From the IMG/VR virus record IMGVR_UViG_3300006805_000207, positions 1 through 20,599 of that record: DNA of 20,599 nucleotides; one strand, written 5' to 3'. Positions 13,687-19,812 of the stretch are shown here, in pieces. The stretch is from a virus. The translations under genes and the position numbers were made by a program. Numbering within the stretch: position 1 is the first letter of the stretch; each line of letters begins with the position of its first letter. Under the pieces are notes generated by a model. The model made no database searches. It was not told where the DNA came from and saw nothing but the letters and a program-made list of their open reading frames with translations.

Positions 13687-14174
13687 TGGCTTTTGACCTT
13701 TCACAGTATCAAACGGTTCAAGAGAGAATTGACCTGTTCTGGAACGCTTTTCCAAATGGTAGGTTGAACCTTGAAATCGTGTTGCTCAATGAAGCGCAGG
13801 TTGTTATGAAGGCTGAAGTCTTTTTAGATAAGGCTGACGAGAAACCAGCTGCGGTTGATTTCGCTGAAGAACGTTTAGGCACTAGCCACATCAACAAGGT
13901 ATCTTTTGTGGAGAACTGTGCTACTTCGGCTTATGGTCGTGCTATTTCGGCTCTTGGCGGGGTGTTTAGCCCTAAAGGTAAACGCCCTTCAGCACAAGAG
14001 ATGGAAAAAGTAAATCGTGCCAATGAAGACATTTACACTCAGGCTAGTGAAGCGTATTTCAACAAGGATTTGGCTAAGTTGAAGACTTTGTATGTTGAAG
14101 CGCAACAAGCCAAGTTGCCTAAAGACCAGTTGGAGAAGATTGTGATGTGGGGTAAAGAACTTGGAAATAGTTAG
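13686..14174 (+). CDS. Possible single-strand annealing-type protein
   Basis: 162 residues. Residues 76-92 contain 'ENCATSAYGRAISALGG', an ENxxTSAxGRALxxxG-type helix seen in a group of actinophage proteins often placed beside exonucleases. The N-terminal part is alpha/beta ('NLEIVLLNEAQVVMKAEVFL'), and the C-terminal part is helical ('NEDIYTQASEAYFNKDLAKL'). Location after a YqaJ exonuclease fits a recombinase/annealing partner (Rad52, ERF or Red-beta superfamily), but no definitive motif is visible. The start shares one base with the previous stop. Confidence 0.45.
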   Translation: MAFDLSQYQTVQERIDLFWNAFPNGRLNLEIVLLNEAQVVMKAEVFLDKADEKPAAVDFAEERLGTSHINKVSFVENCATSAYGRAISALGGVFSPKGKRPSAQEMEKVNRANEDIYTQASEAYFNKDLAKLKTLYVEAQQAKLPKDQLEKIVMWGKELGNS

Positions 14175-14499
14175 TCCTGACCAGGTTATCTCCAAACTGA
14201 ATGAACTTATCCAGTCTGGCGAAAAGGGTGTCAATGCTTTGTATGATGCTGAGATGAAAGTTGCTGATAGGGATTTGGTTTATGAGAAGGCTTACCAGTC
14301 GGCTTTTCTTGAAGCGCAGGGAACTGTTGCGGATAGAACTGCTGTGGCTCGTTTGAAGACTGCTGAGTTAAAGTTTGAGCATGACATGGCTAAGGTTGAG
14401 TTGAGTCGTGTGAAGGCTAAAATAAAGCAGATTTCGGATGCTGGAACTTTGACTGCTGTTATTGCTAAACAGGTGGAACTGACTTTTAGACATGGTTAG
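14161..14499 (+). CDS. Helical protein, unknown function
   Basis: 112 residues, almost entirely helical and charged: 'SKLNELIQSGEKGVNALYDA', 'KTAELKFEHDMAKVELSRVK', likely coiled coil. A comparable helical protein is common in actinophage recombination modules, but the function is unknown. TTG 14161 is chosen because it overlaps the preceding gene by 14 nt and has TGGGG at about 8 nt upstream. It overlaps the HNH gene at its 3' end. Confidence 0.55.
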   Translation: MEIVSPDQVISKLNELIQSGEKGVNALYDAEMKVADRDLVYEKAYQSAFLEAQGTVADRTAVARLKTAELKFEHDMAKVELSRVKAKIKQISDAGTLTAVIAKQVELTFRHG

Positions 14500-14833
14500 T
14501 AAGGCTGTTTGGTCTAAGGTTTTACAGCGTGATGTGTGTTGTTGGCATTGTGGGCGGATAGATGATACTCTCGTGCCACAGCACCGCATCAATCGTGGTA
14601 TGGGTGGCTCTAAGCTGCTGGATGTGCCATCTAATTTGATTGCTTTGTGTAGTGATTCAAATGTGTTGATGGAATCTAACGCAGTTTTCAGGGAAAAGGC
14701 TTTGGTCAATGGCTGGAAGTTGGAGAGATTCAAGTTCCCTGAGCAAGTGCCTGTCTATGATTTTATGAAGGGTGACTGGTTTTTGATTGACAATGACTGG
14801 AATAAGACTCTTTATCGTTTGAATTTAAGTTAG
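14492..14833 (+). CDS. HNH-type nuclease
   Basis: 113 residues. A treble-clef HNH core is visible: C17-x2-C20, then 'VPQHRINRGMGG' (QHR at 30-32), then 'PSNLIALC' (N48, C53) and a following helix with 'NAVFREKALVNGW'. This resembles phage HNH endonucleases and recombination-endonuclease-like proteins. The first His of the HNH signature is replaced by the QHR arrangement, so activity is likely but not certain. ATG 14492 overlaps the upstream gene by 8 nt. It may be a homing-type nuclease or a DNA repair/recombination enzyme; position within the recombination cluster favours the latter. Confidence 0.72.
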   Translation: MVSKAVWSKVLQRDVCCWHCGRIDDTLVPQHRINRGMGGSKLLDVPSNLIALCSDSNVLMESNAVFREKALVNGWKLERFKFPEQVPVYDFMKGDWFLIDNDWNKTLYRLNLS

Positions 14834-14840
14834 GGAAATA

Positions 14841-15158
14841 ATGGATGAAATAGTTTTACAAAAGGTTAGAGATGATGCTGAATGGTTGGCTTATCTTTTG
14901 ACTTTGGAGAAAGAGCGAAATGATTTAGGGCATATAACTAATGCTCAGATTATTGCTGAAGCGAAAGAGAATCTGACTAGAACCCAGGTTCGCCATGTCA
15001 AAGCGTTGGTTGATGCTGAGATTGAACAGTTACGGTCTATGCGTGAGCAGAGAGACAAACTGTTTTTCAATGCTGGGCGTTATGCAGCTGGTGCTACAGA
15101 TGAGATTGCTCAGGCTTCTCACAGCATTATGGATGCTTTATTAGATAGCGAAGGATAA
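14841..15158 (+). CDS. Helical protein, unknown function
   Basis: 105 residues. Charged helices 'KVRDDAEWLAYLLTLEKERN', 'VDAEIEQLRSMREQRDKLFF', and an Ala-rich C-terminal helix. No motif is recognised. ATG 14841 follows AGGGAAATA with short spacing. It is just upstream of the replication initiator, so a regulatory or accessory replication role is possible but not shown. Confidence 0.6.
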   Translation: MDEIVLQKVRDDAEWLAYLLTLEKERNDLGHITNAQIIAEAKENLTRTQVRHVKALVDAEIEQLRSMREQRDKLFFNAGRYAAGATDEIAQASHSIMDALLDSEG

Positions 15159-15160
15159 AT

Positions 15161-15220
15161 ATGATGAACCTACGCAAAAACGCCTTCAAACGGCTTGTAG
15201 GGGGCTTTTCATGTCTGTAG
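15161..15220 (+). other. Possible 19-codon leader ORF before initiator
   Basis: ATG ATG at 15161/15164 with AAGGA 7 nt upstream opens a short frame that reads MMNLRKNAFKRLVGGFSCL and stops at TAG 15218-15220, 10 nt inside the initiator gene. The initiator itself has AGGGGGC upstream, so the leader may be chance, or a translational-coupling leader. Confidence 0.25.
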
Positions 15221-16002
15221 AGATGATTAGCCTTGTTTTGAACAATAGTCGTGCTGAAGGGCGAGCCAAACTTGTTTTGATTGGTATAGCTAATCATCAT
15301 GGCGATAACGGTGCTTGGCCATCTATCGCTACTTTGGCTAGATACGCTAATTCATCTGAAAGGTCTATCAAACGGGACTTGCAGTATCTTCAGGAACTTG
15401 GCGAGATAACTGTAGAGATTAATGGCTCAGATTTTGGTGGTCAATACAAGACAAATAAGTATTGGATTATTTTGTCAGGGGTGACAGGTCAGGTAAGCAG
15501 GGGTGACAGACTGGGTAACTCAGGGGTGACAGATATGGCACACAAACCTTTAAAAGAAACATATATAAACCTATATGCTCATTTTGACGAATTTTGGAAT
15601 GTGTATCCACGCAAGGTTTCTAAGCGAGCTGCGTTGAAAGCATTTGAGTCTGCTTTGGCTAGGACTACGCATGACGAGATTTTGGCTGGTGCTATTCGGT
15701 TCGCTAATGACCCTAATCTTCCGCCAGCAGAGTTTATTCCGTATCCGACTACTTGGTTGAATGGAGACCGTTGGGGTGATGCTTTGCTTCCTGAGAGAAC
15801 TAAGTCCAAAGAAGAACTTGTAGCACAGGCAAGAGCAGCTGAAGAAGCAAGACGTGAAAAAGATAAAACGATTGCCCGTCAGAGAGCATTGGAAGAGAAG
15901 GCTCGTGAAGAAGAAGTAAAACGCAACGCGCCTAAACTTTGTGAGCATGAACGTATTGTCTATAACTGCTATGACTGCAAGTTGCAAAAGAAAAATAAGT
16001 AA
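15211..16002 (+). CDS. Replication initiator, winged-helix (O-like)
   Basis: 263 residues. Residues ~12-72 form a winged helix-turn-helix ('AKLVLIGIANHHGDNGAWPS', 'TLARYANSSERSIKRDLQYL', 'ELGEITVEI'), the DNA-binding domain of phage replication initiators. Residues ~125-195, with 'FDEFWNVYPRKVSKRAALKA' and 'YPTTWLNGDRWGD', form the second conserved block common in phage replication proteins, often used to recruit the helicase or its loader. A charged coiled coil follows, and the C-terminus has C244, H246, C253 and C256, a possible zinc knuckle. The linker between the two domains is encoded by three iterons and an AT-rich tract, exactly where lambda places its origin in gene O. Confidence 0.82.
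   Translation: MSVEMISLVLNNSRAEGRAKLVLIGIANHHGDNGAWPSIATLARYANSSERSIKRDLQYLQELGEITVEINGSDFGGQYKTNKYWIILSGVTGQVSRGDRLGNSGVTDMAHKPLKETYINLYAHFDEFWNVYPRKVSKRAALKAFESALARTTHDEILAGAIRFANDPNLPPAEFIPYPTTWLNGDRWGDALLPERTKSKEELVAQARAAEEARREKDKTIARQRALEEKAREEEVKRNAPKLCEHERIVYNCYDCKLQKKNK
15476..15532 (+). repeat. Three iterons, candidate replication origin
   Basis: Three identical 12-mers CAGGGGTGACAG start at 15476, 15498 and 15521 (22- and 23-bp spacing, about two helical turns, same face of DNA). Part of the flank is also shared (GGTAA before copies 2 and 3). The spacing is not a multiple of 3, so the copies encode different peptides; this repetition is therefore a DNA feature. TGAC-AG-GTCA in copy 1 is a small dyad. 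Confidence 0.75.
15533..15602 (+). other. AT-rich tract, probable DNA unwinding element
   Basis: The ~70 bp right of the third iteron are about 70% A+T, including 'CTTTAAAAGAAACATATATA' and 'CCTATATGCTCATTTTG'. The order iterons then AT-rich DNA inside an initiator gene matches the lambda origin. Melting ability is inferred from composition only. Confidence 0.55.
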
Positions 16003-16015
16003 ATAAACTGATGTT

Positions 16016-16282
16016 GTGGATGATAACAAAATTATCTGTAATCGGTGCGGTTACTCTTGGGTCGTTGCCCCTGATAAACGTGGTCAAACAGATTTGTTTT
16101 GTGCTTCCTGTCGTGCCAAACCTGCAAAAGTTGTGCAGTATGGTAATCTCAAATGTATTCCACACAAAGGCGATTTCGCTGAAGATGGAATCACACCCCT
16201 ATCTGGTGGGGTTGAAGTGCTACCAGGTGCAAGAATATGTAATCACTCCGATTGCGTAAATCCAAAACACATAGAAAAATAG
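16016..16282 (+). CDS. Small zinc-finger protein
   Basis: 88 residues with two Cys pairs, C-x2-C at the start ('ICNRCGYSW') and C-x2-C ('LFCASCRAK'), forming a zinc ribbon, and a second metal site ending 'ICNHSDCVNPKHI', the C-x4-C-x-NP-x-H pattern of treble-clef/HNH-like zinc sites. The HNH catalytic histidine region is not obvious, so it may bind DNA rather than cut it. GTG 16016 is 13 nt after the initiator stop; the ATG at 16011 opens a different, implausible frame. It probably serves in replication or transcription control; that is inference. Confidence 0.66.
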   Translation: MDDNKIICNRCGYSWVVAPDKRGQTDLFCASCRAKPAKVVQYGNLKCIPHKGDFAEDGITPLSGGVEVLPGARICNHSDCVNPKHIEK

Positions 16283-16293
16283 AAAAGGCCAAA

Positions 16294-16596
16294 ATGCCAA
16301 ACACAATTAAAGCAACAAACCTGACTGTAACTAAGAGCTTCCCTAAGTTCTTTATCGCTCAGGATACTTTTAAAAAAGCGGATGGAACTGAAGGGAAACA
16401 AAACTATAAAGTTTGGTCAACTATCCCTGTGCAGACAGGTCAGGTTGTAAACATTATCGGTTCGGCTTCAGCAAATGTTAACGAGTTTGTTGAACAGTCA
16501 ACAGGTAAACCTATTGTTTACGCTCAACTATCTATCAATGCTAAGGAAGTTGAAATCGTTTCTCAGGCTGCAGCTACTAACTGGGATACATTTTGA
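16294..16596 (+). CDS. Small SSB-like protein (tentative)
   Basis: 100 residues. ATG 16294 is chosen over upstream TTG 16252 because AAAAGG precedes it; the longer start would overlap the zinc-finger gene and adds a basic tail. The protein is strand-rich: 'IKATNLTVTKSFPKFFIAQD', 'NYKVWSTIPVQTGQVVNIIG', 'KPIVYAQLSINAKEVEIV', consistent with an OB fold. It ends 'TNWDTF', an aromatic/acidic tip that loosely recalls SSB tails. The location beside initiator and resolvase fits a single-strand DNA-binding role, but the match is not conclusive. Confidence 0.45.
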   Translation: MPNTIKATNLTVTKSFPKFFIAQDTFKKADGTEGKQNYKVWSTIPVQTGQVVNIIGSASANVNEFVEQSTGKPIVYAQLSINAKEVEIVSQAAATNWDTF

Positions 16597-16751
16597 AACT
16601 TGCCTATCTGATTCTGTTTGCAACTGTTGTTGAATTCATTTGGATAGGCATGAACAGCAAGAATGTTGAAGAAGCATTTGTGCCTTACACTTTTGCTTCA
16701 ATTTGGTTTATTGTTCTTTGCGTGAACTACTATAAAAGGCATGATAACTAA
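16593..16751 (+). CDS. Small two-TM membrane protein (52 aa)
   Basis: TTG 16593 overlaps the previous stop as TTGA and leads a 52-codon frame to TAA 16749-16751, overlapping the resolvase start by 11 nt. It encodes two hydrophobic segments, 'LAYLILFATVVEFIWIGM' and 'FASIWFIVLCVNYY', separated by 'NSKNVEEAFVPYT', with a basic end. Coupling on both sides supports a real gene. Function unknown; possibly membrane attachment or superinfection-related. Confidence 0.58.
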   Translation: MKLAYLILFATVVEFIWIGMNSKNVEEAFVPYTFASIWFIVLCVNYYKRHDN

Positions 16752-17130
16752 GTTTGCTGTTTTCGGTGTGCCAGCACCACAAGGCTCTAAACGTCATGTT
16801 GGTAATGGTCGCATGATTGAAGCATCCAAGTATTTACCTGCTTGGCGTAAAGCTGTTGAAACAGAATGTCAGTCGTTGTTTGATGAACCGATTGACGGGG
16901 CTTTGGAAGTGGAACTTTGGTTTTATCTTCCAAGGCCTTCTTCTGTTTCTAGGGATTATCCAACTGTGATGCCTGATACGGATAAATTGTGTAGGGGCGT
17001 TTTGGATGGTTTGACTAAGGGTGGGGCTATCATGGATGATGCCAGGGTTGTTGATTTACACGCTTATAAGCGTTATTCGGTTGATGGTTGGACTGGCGTT
17101 CAGGTTCAAATCACTCAAATAAAAGATTAA
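16741..17130 (+). CDS. rusA: RusA-family Holliday junction resolvase
   Basis: 129 residues. It cleaves four-way DNA junctions. The RusA acidic core is complete: 'GVPAPQGSKRH' at 9-19, 'PDTDKLCRGVLDGLT' with D79 and D81, and 'AIMDDARVVDL' with D99 and D100, the metal-binding cluster. ATG 16741 follows AAAAGG closely. It ends the first early operon block; a ~77-nt gap follows. Acts with the exonuclease and annealing candidates in recombination-based replication or processing of branched DNA before packaging. Confidence 0.9.
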   Translation: MITKFAVFGVPAPQGSKRHVGNGRMIEASKYLPAWRKAVETECQSLFDEPIDGALEVELWFYLPRPSSVSRDYPTVMPDTDKLCRGVLDGLTKGGAIMDDARVVDLHAYKRYSVDGWTGVQVQITQIKD

Positions 17131-17149
17131 TTTATTTAGTGTGTTGCCA

Positions 17150-17179
17150 TTGACTTTGGGATGCCTATTGGACTAGATT
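17150..17179 (+). promoter_or_regulatory. Candidate sigma-A-like promoter
   Basis: TTGACT (17150-17155, 5/6 to the -35 consensus) and TAGATT (17174-17179, 4/6 to the -10) are separated by 18 bp. It lies in the only clear intergenic gap on the right side (17131-17207) and points toward the methyltransferase group. A start would fall around 17186, shortly before the ribosome-binding site of the 17208 gene. Confidence 0.45.
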
Positions 17180-17207
17180 TAGGTCTATGAGAACAAGAAA
17201 GGGAAAC

Positions 17208-17342
17208 ATGGCTAAACACAGGGGCAACTACCAGTTTGGTAGCCGAGCATTTCAAACATATCTACGCCTACAAAATCGGTGGCGTTTCTTCATCAAACCA
17301 GATTTAAAGAAAAGGATTAAAAATGTCTTGGGCGGAAAATGA
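17208..17342 (+). CDS. Basic 44-residue protein, unknown
   Basis: ATG 17208 has AGAAAGGGAAAC upstream, the best ribosome-binding site nearby. The frame is 44 codons, strongly basic ('MAKHRGNYQFGSRAFQTYL', then 'RWRFFIKPDLKKRIKNVLG'), and overlaps the start of the next gene by 20 nt, both typical of coupled small phage genes. Probably nucleic-acid binding; that is only inferred from charge. Confidence 0.5.
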   Translation: MAKHRGNYQFGSRAFQTYLRLQNRWRFFIKPDLKKRIKNVLGGK

Positions 17343-17601
17343 AAAACTCAACGAGTGGATTGAACGTGCTTTTGAGAATGGTAAGCGTGAAGAACAAGAA
17401 CGCATCATAAACATAATCAAAGAAAATAACCATGACACTATTTGCACAGAAACTGGATGTCATTGTTTTGGTCTTGATGAATTGATTTCTTTGATTACAG
17501 GTCAACCTACTCAATGTGAGTGTGACCCTTGCGATAACCCTGACTGTAAATGTCGTGGCAAGCGGTGCAGCTTTTGTTTAGGACAAGATGAAAATAGGTA
17601 G
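17323..17601 (+). CDS. Cys-rich protein, possible metal binding
   Basis: 92 residues. An N-terminal amphipathic helix 'NEKLNEWIERAFENGKREEQ' is followed by 'TICTETGCHCFGLDELISLI' and a Cys-rich end 'CECDPCDNPDCKCRGKRC' plus 'FCLG'. With 11 cysteines in the C-terminal half it may bind one or more zinc ions or be a metallothionein-like fold. No family is recognised. It overlaps the methyltransferase alpha start by 14 nt, so it is coupled to it. Confidence 0.55.
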   Translation: MSWAENEKLNEWIERAFENGKREEQERIINIIKENNHDTICTETGCHCFGLDELISLITGQPTQCECDPCDNPDCKCRGKRCSFCLGQDENR

Positions 17602-18154
17602 CCTATTCTCAGGTTACGGTGGGCTAGACCTTGCAGTTACAGCCGTTACTGGTGGCGAAGTTATCTGGCATTGTGAATGGGATGATGCACCAAGCAAAAT
17701 CCTTGAACGAAACTTTCCAGGTATCCCTAACTACAGGGATGTAACGAAAGTAGATTTTACACAAGTAGAAAAAGTAGATATTTTGACTGGCGGTTTTCCT
17801 TGCCAAGATTTATCTATTGCAGGTAAAAGGGCAGGTCTGAAGGATGGCACTAGAAGTGGTCTTTGGTCAGAGTTTGCTAGAGCAATTGAAGCGATACAAC
17901 CTAAATTGGTTGTTATAGAAAATGTTAGGGGAATACTAAGTGCTGAAGCAAATAGCGGTTTGGAATACGGAGAAGAAGATTTGGCTATCCCCAATGGACA
18001 GCCTTTTCTCCGAGCAATTGGATGTGTTTTGGGAGACTTGGCCGATTTGGGGTATGACGGCAAATGGTGTGGCATACGAGCAGCTGATGCAGGAGCTGCC
18101 CATAACCGATTCAGAGTCTTCATTATCGCCTATCCCAGACGAATCGCTGATTAG
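17588..18154 (+). CDS. DNA cytosine-C5 methyltransferase, alpha part (motifs I-VIII)
   Basis: 188 residues covering the catalytic half of a C5 methyltransferase: AdoMet motif I 'IGSLFSGYGGLD' at 3-14, motif IV 'GGFPCQD' with catalytic C72, motif VI 'ENV' at 111-113, and motif VIII 'AGAAHNRFRVFI' (R174, R176). It stops at 18154 right after motif VIII, so it lacks the target recognition domain and motifs IX-X. These are found in a second frame that begins inside this gene. Such a split matches the two-gene M.AquI type of methyltransferase. ATG 17588 overlaps the Cys-rich gene. Expected to modify phage DNA against restriction; no partner nuclease is visible. Confidence 0.88.
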   Translation: MKIGSLFSGYGGLDLAVTAVTGGEVIWHCEWDDAPSKILERNFPGIPNYRDVTKVDFTQVEKVDILTGGFPCQDLSIAGKRAGLKDGTRSGLWSEFARAIEAIQPKLVVIENVRGILSAEANSGLEYGEEDLAIPNGQPFLRAIGCVLGDLADLGYDGKWCGIRAADAGAAHNRFRVFIIAYPRRIAD

Positions 18155-18944
18155 AACTCCGTCAGTTACTGACTCTACTGGTGGGGCTATTAGTGAAGTT
18201 CAAGCTCGTGGGCGTGGTCGTATGGTGAAGACTGCTGACCAGATGGCTCAGTTAGCTGCAGAGAATGGTTTGAAGGTTTCTGACAGTATTGCTATGTCTT
18301 TATTGCCTACACCTAGAGCGCAAGAACCAGGTTCAACAAGTGCTGGTTATGGTGATTGCTTGAATGATGTTGCTAATCGTCTTACTAAGGGCTTTGCACC
18401 TAAAGATTTGTTACCTACTCCTGCTGTTGGTCATATCCGTAACCATGATGAACCTATTGAAAACTATTTAGAGCGTAGGCAAGATTATCTTGATGGCAAA
18501 ACTAAGGGTATGCCTGGGGCTAGTCTTGGTGTTGCTGTGCGTATGGAATTACTTATGACACCAGTTGCATCTGAAGGCATCAAAGCACCTGCACAACAAA
18601 CAAGCGAAACTAAATCAAAGACAGGTCAAGTTTGGTTGAGTAATCAAGCTAAGGACATGGAAATTGGTTGGGGTAAGTTTGAGCCAGCCATCAGAAGATG
18701 GGAACAAACAATAGATAGACCAGCACCAGCACCCACTAAACCAGATGGAAAAGATGGTAATCACCGTCTTTCTGCTGAGTTTACTGAATGGATGATGGGG
18801 CTTCCTGCTGGTTGGATTACAGACCCTGAAATTGGGTTGACAAGAAATGAGCAATTAAAAGCGTGTGGTAATGGTGTTGTTCCACAACAAGCGGAACTAG
18901 CATTGAGAATATTGCTACAAGATATTGAATTGAAAGGGAACTAA
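17940..18944 (+). CDS. DNA cytosine-C5 methyltransferase, beta part (TRD, IX-X)
   Basis: 334 residues. The C-terminal ~60 residues carry motif IX/X material: 'LSAEFTEWMMGLPAGW' and 'NEQLKACGNGVVPQQAELAL' (GNGVVP at 310-315). The N-terminal part, which overlaps the alpha gene by 215 nt in another frame, holds 'QLDVFWETWPIWGMTANGVA', the WPxxGMTxxGxAY pattern found in other phage methyltransferase second subunits. The middle has repeated 'LLPTP' and 'RTPS' elements, common there. GTG 17940 has its own AGGGG at 17927-17931 with an 8-nt spacer, supporting separate translation rather than frameshifting. Probably the sequence-recognition subunit; the target is unknown. Confidence 0.78.
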   Translation: MLKQIAVWNTEKKIWLSPMDSLFSEQLDVFWETWPIWGMTANGVAYEQLMQELPITDSESSLSPIPDESLIRTPSVTDSTGGAISEVQARGRGRMVKTADQMAQLAAENGLKVSDSIAMSLLPTPRAQEPGSTSAGYGDCLNDVANRLTKGFAPKDLLPTPAVGHIRNHDEPIENYLERRQDYLDGKTKGMPGASLGVAVRMELLMTPVASEGIKAPAQQTSETKSKTGQVWLSNQAKDMEIGWGKFEPAIRRWEQTIDRPAPAPTKPDGKDGNHRLSAEFTEWMMGLPAGWITDPEIGLTRNEQLKACGNGVVPQQAELALRILLQDIELKGN

Positions 18945-19267
18945 TGAAAACTGCTACACAACTTAGAGATGAAAGTCTGCAACAAGTTGAAGATAACGCT
19001 AACGCTGAATGGACTAATTTGGTCATTCAGATTATCAAAGATAAAGCTGCAGAATCTTTTACTTTGACTTCTGACGATATTTGGTTAGAACTACAAAACT
19101 ATCCTGAAGTGAAAACACATCAACCATCTGCTATGGGTGCTATGTTCAAAGCAGCTTCGCATCTGAAACTTATTGTTGCTACGGATAGATTTGTTGCTTC
19201 TACAAGACCTTCTTCTCACGCTAGACCTATCCGAGTTTGGCAGTCAAACATTTTGGAAGGAAACTAG
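18944..19267 (+). CDS. Possible winged-helix DNA-associated protein
   Basis: 107 residues. An N-terminal helix 'ATQLRDESLQQVEDNANAEW' is followed by 'FTLTSDDIWLELQNYPEVKT', a helix 'PSAMGAMFKAASHLKLI' and a basic wing-like end 'RPSSHARPIRVW'. This resembles a family of small phage winged-helix proteins, but function is not known. The start shares a base with the methyltransferase beta stop (TAATG). It is adjacent to the small TM gene. Confidence 0.55.
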   Translation: MKTATQLRDESLQQVEDNANAEWTNLVIQIIKDKAAESFTLTSDDIWLELQNYPEVKTHQPSAMGAMFKAASHLKLIVATDRFVASTRPSSHARPIRVWQSNILEGN

Positions 19268-19402
19268 ATGCTGGAACTATTTGGTTCAATAGGTGTGCTT
19301 GGGATAGCCATGCTTATTGTTGGTTTTGGTTTGATGTGGTGGCTCGCACAAATCATTGAAGATAAAAACATATTTGATGATGAAGGAGATTCAGATGAAT
19401 AA
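19268..19402 (+). CDS. Single-TM 44-residue protein
   Basis: ATG 19268 directly follows the stop of the preceding gene and runs 44 codons to TAA 19400-19402, with a hydrophobic segment 'SIGVLGIAMLIVGFGLMWWL' and an acidic end 'FDDEGDSDE'. It overlaps the next start by 8 nt. Coupling and content support a real gene. Function unknown. Confidence 0.55.
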   Translation: MLELFGSIGVLGIAMLIVGFGLMWWLAQIIEDKNIFDDEGDSDE

Positions 19403-19595
19403 TGCACAACAAGCAGTAAATTTTTTGCGTGACGATAACCTGGTTTGGTCTAACGATTTTGACTTGATTCGCCACAAGATAGCAGACGTTATTGAAGAAG
19501 CTAACACGATAACTCATCCAGTCATTATGGCTACTATCAGAGATTTATGCCATCATTTGACTAGCCCTATCGTATTGGAGAAACCTAATGCTTGA
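19395..19595 (+). CDS. Small helical protein, unknown
   Basis: 66 residues. ATG 19395 is preferred to the in-frame start at 19356, because AAGGAG lies just upstream and because it minimises overlap with the TM gene. Helical: 'AQQAVNFLRDDNLVWSNDFD', 'IADVIEEANTI', 'IMATIRDLCHHL'. No motif is recognised. The 3' end overlaps the HTH gene by 8 nt. Confidence 0.58.
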   Translation: MNNAQQAVNFLRDDNLVWSNDFDLIRHKIADVIEEANTITHPVIMATIRDLCHHLTSPIVLEKPNA

Positions 19596-19812
19596 AGGCT
19601 TAGCACCATCTGGCCGCCAGTATCCTTGCAAAATCAACACTATTTTGGCTTCACTTACTGAAGCCGATAGGAAAATCTTGGTTGAAGCGTTAGACTCGCC
19701 TGTGTGGAATAATTCTGCTCTTACAACTGCTCTCAATGAGCGTGGTTTGAAAGTTAGTCGCTATTCAGTTGATAGCCATACAGGAAAGCGTTGCTCATGT
19801 TGGAGAACCTAA
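19588..19812 (+). CDS. Small HTH-like protein
   Basis: 74 residues. Residues ~19-58 read as a helix-turn-helix: 'LASLTEADRKILVEALDSP', then 'NSALTTALNERGLKVSRYSV' with the recognition helix, ending 'HTGKRCSC', with Cys residues that could bind metal. Related small HTH proteins occur in actinophages beside terminase or replication genes. It overlaps the next gene by 16 nt. Confidence 0.55.
   Translation: MLEGLAPSGRQYPCKINTILASLTEADRKILVEALDSPVWNNSALTTALNERGLKVSRYSVDSHTGKRCSCWRT

Noticed and set aside
15178-15210. Possible attenuator hairpin ahead of the initiator gene (AAAACGCC...GGCTTTT)
   Set aside because: The pairing needs a bulge and the stem is short; AGGGGGC there is better explained as the ribosome-binding site.
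16195-16212. ACCCC/GGGGT hairpin
   Set aside because: Five base pairs, inside the zinc-finger gene and without a T tract, so not a terminator.
16011-16259. ATG-started frame beside the zinc-finger gene
   Set aside because: The protein lacks the CxxC pairs that are present in the GTG 16016 frame; it is a shadow.
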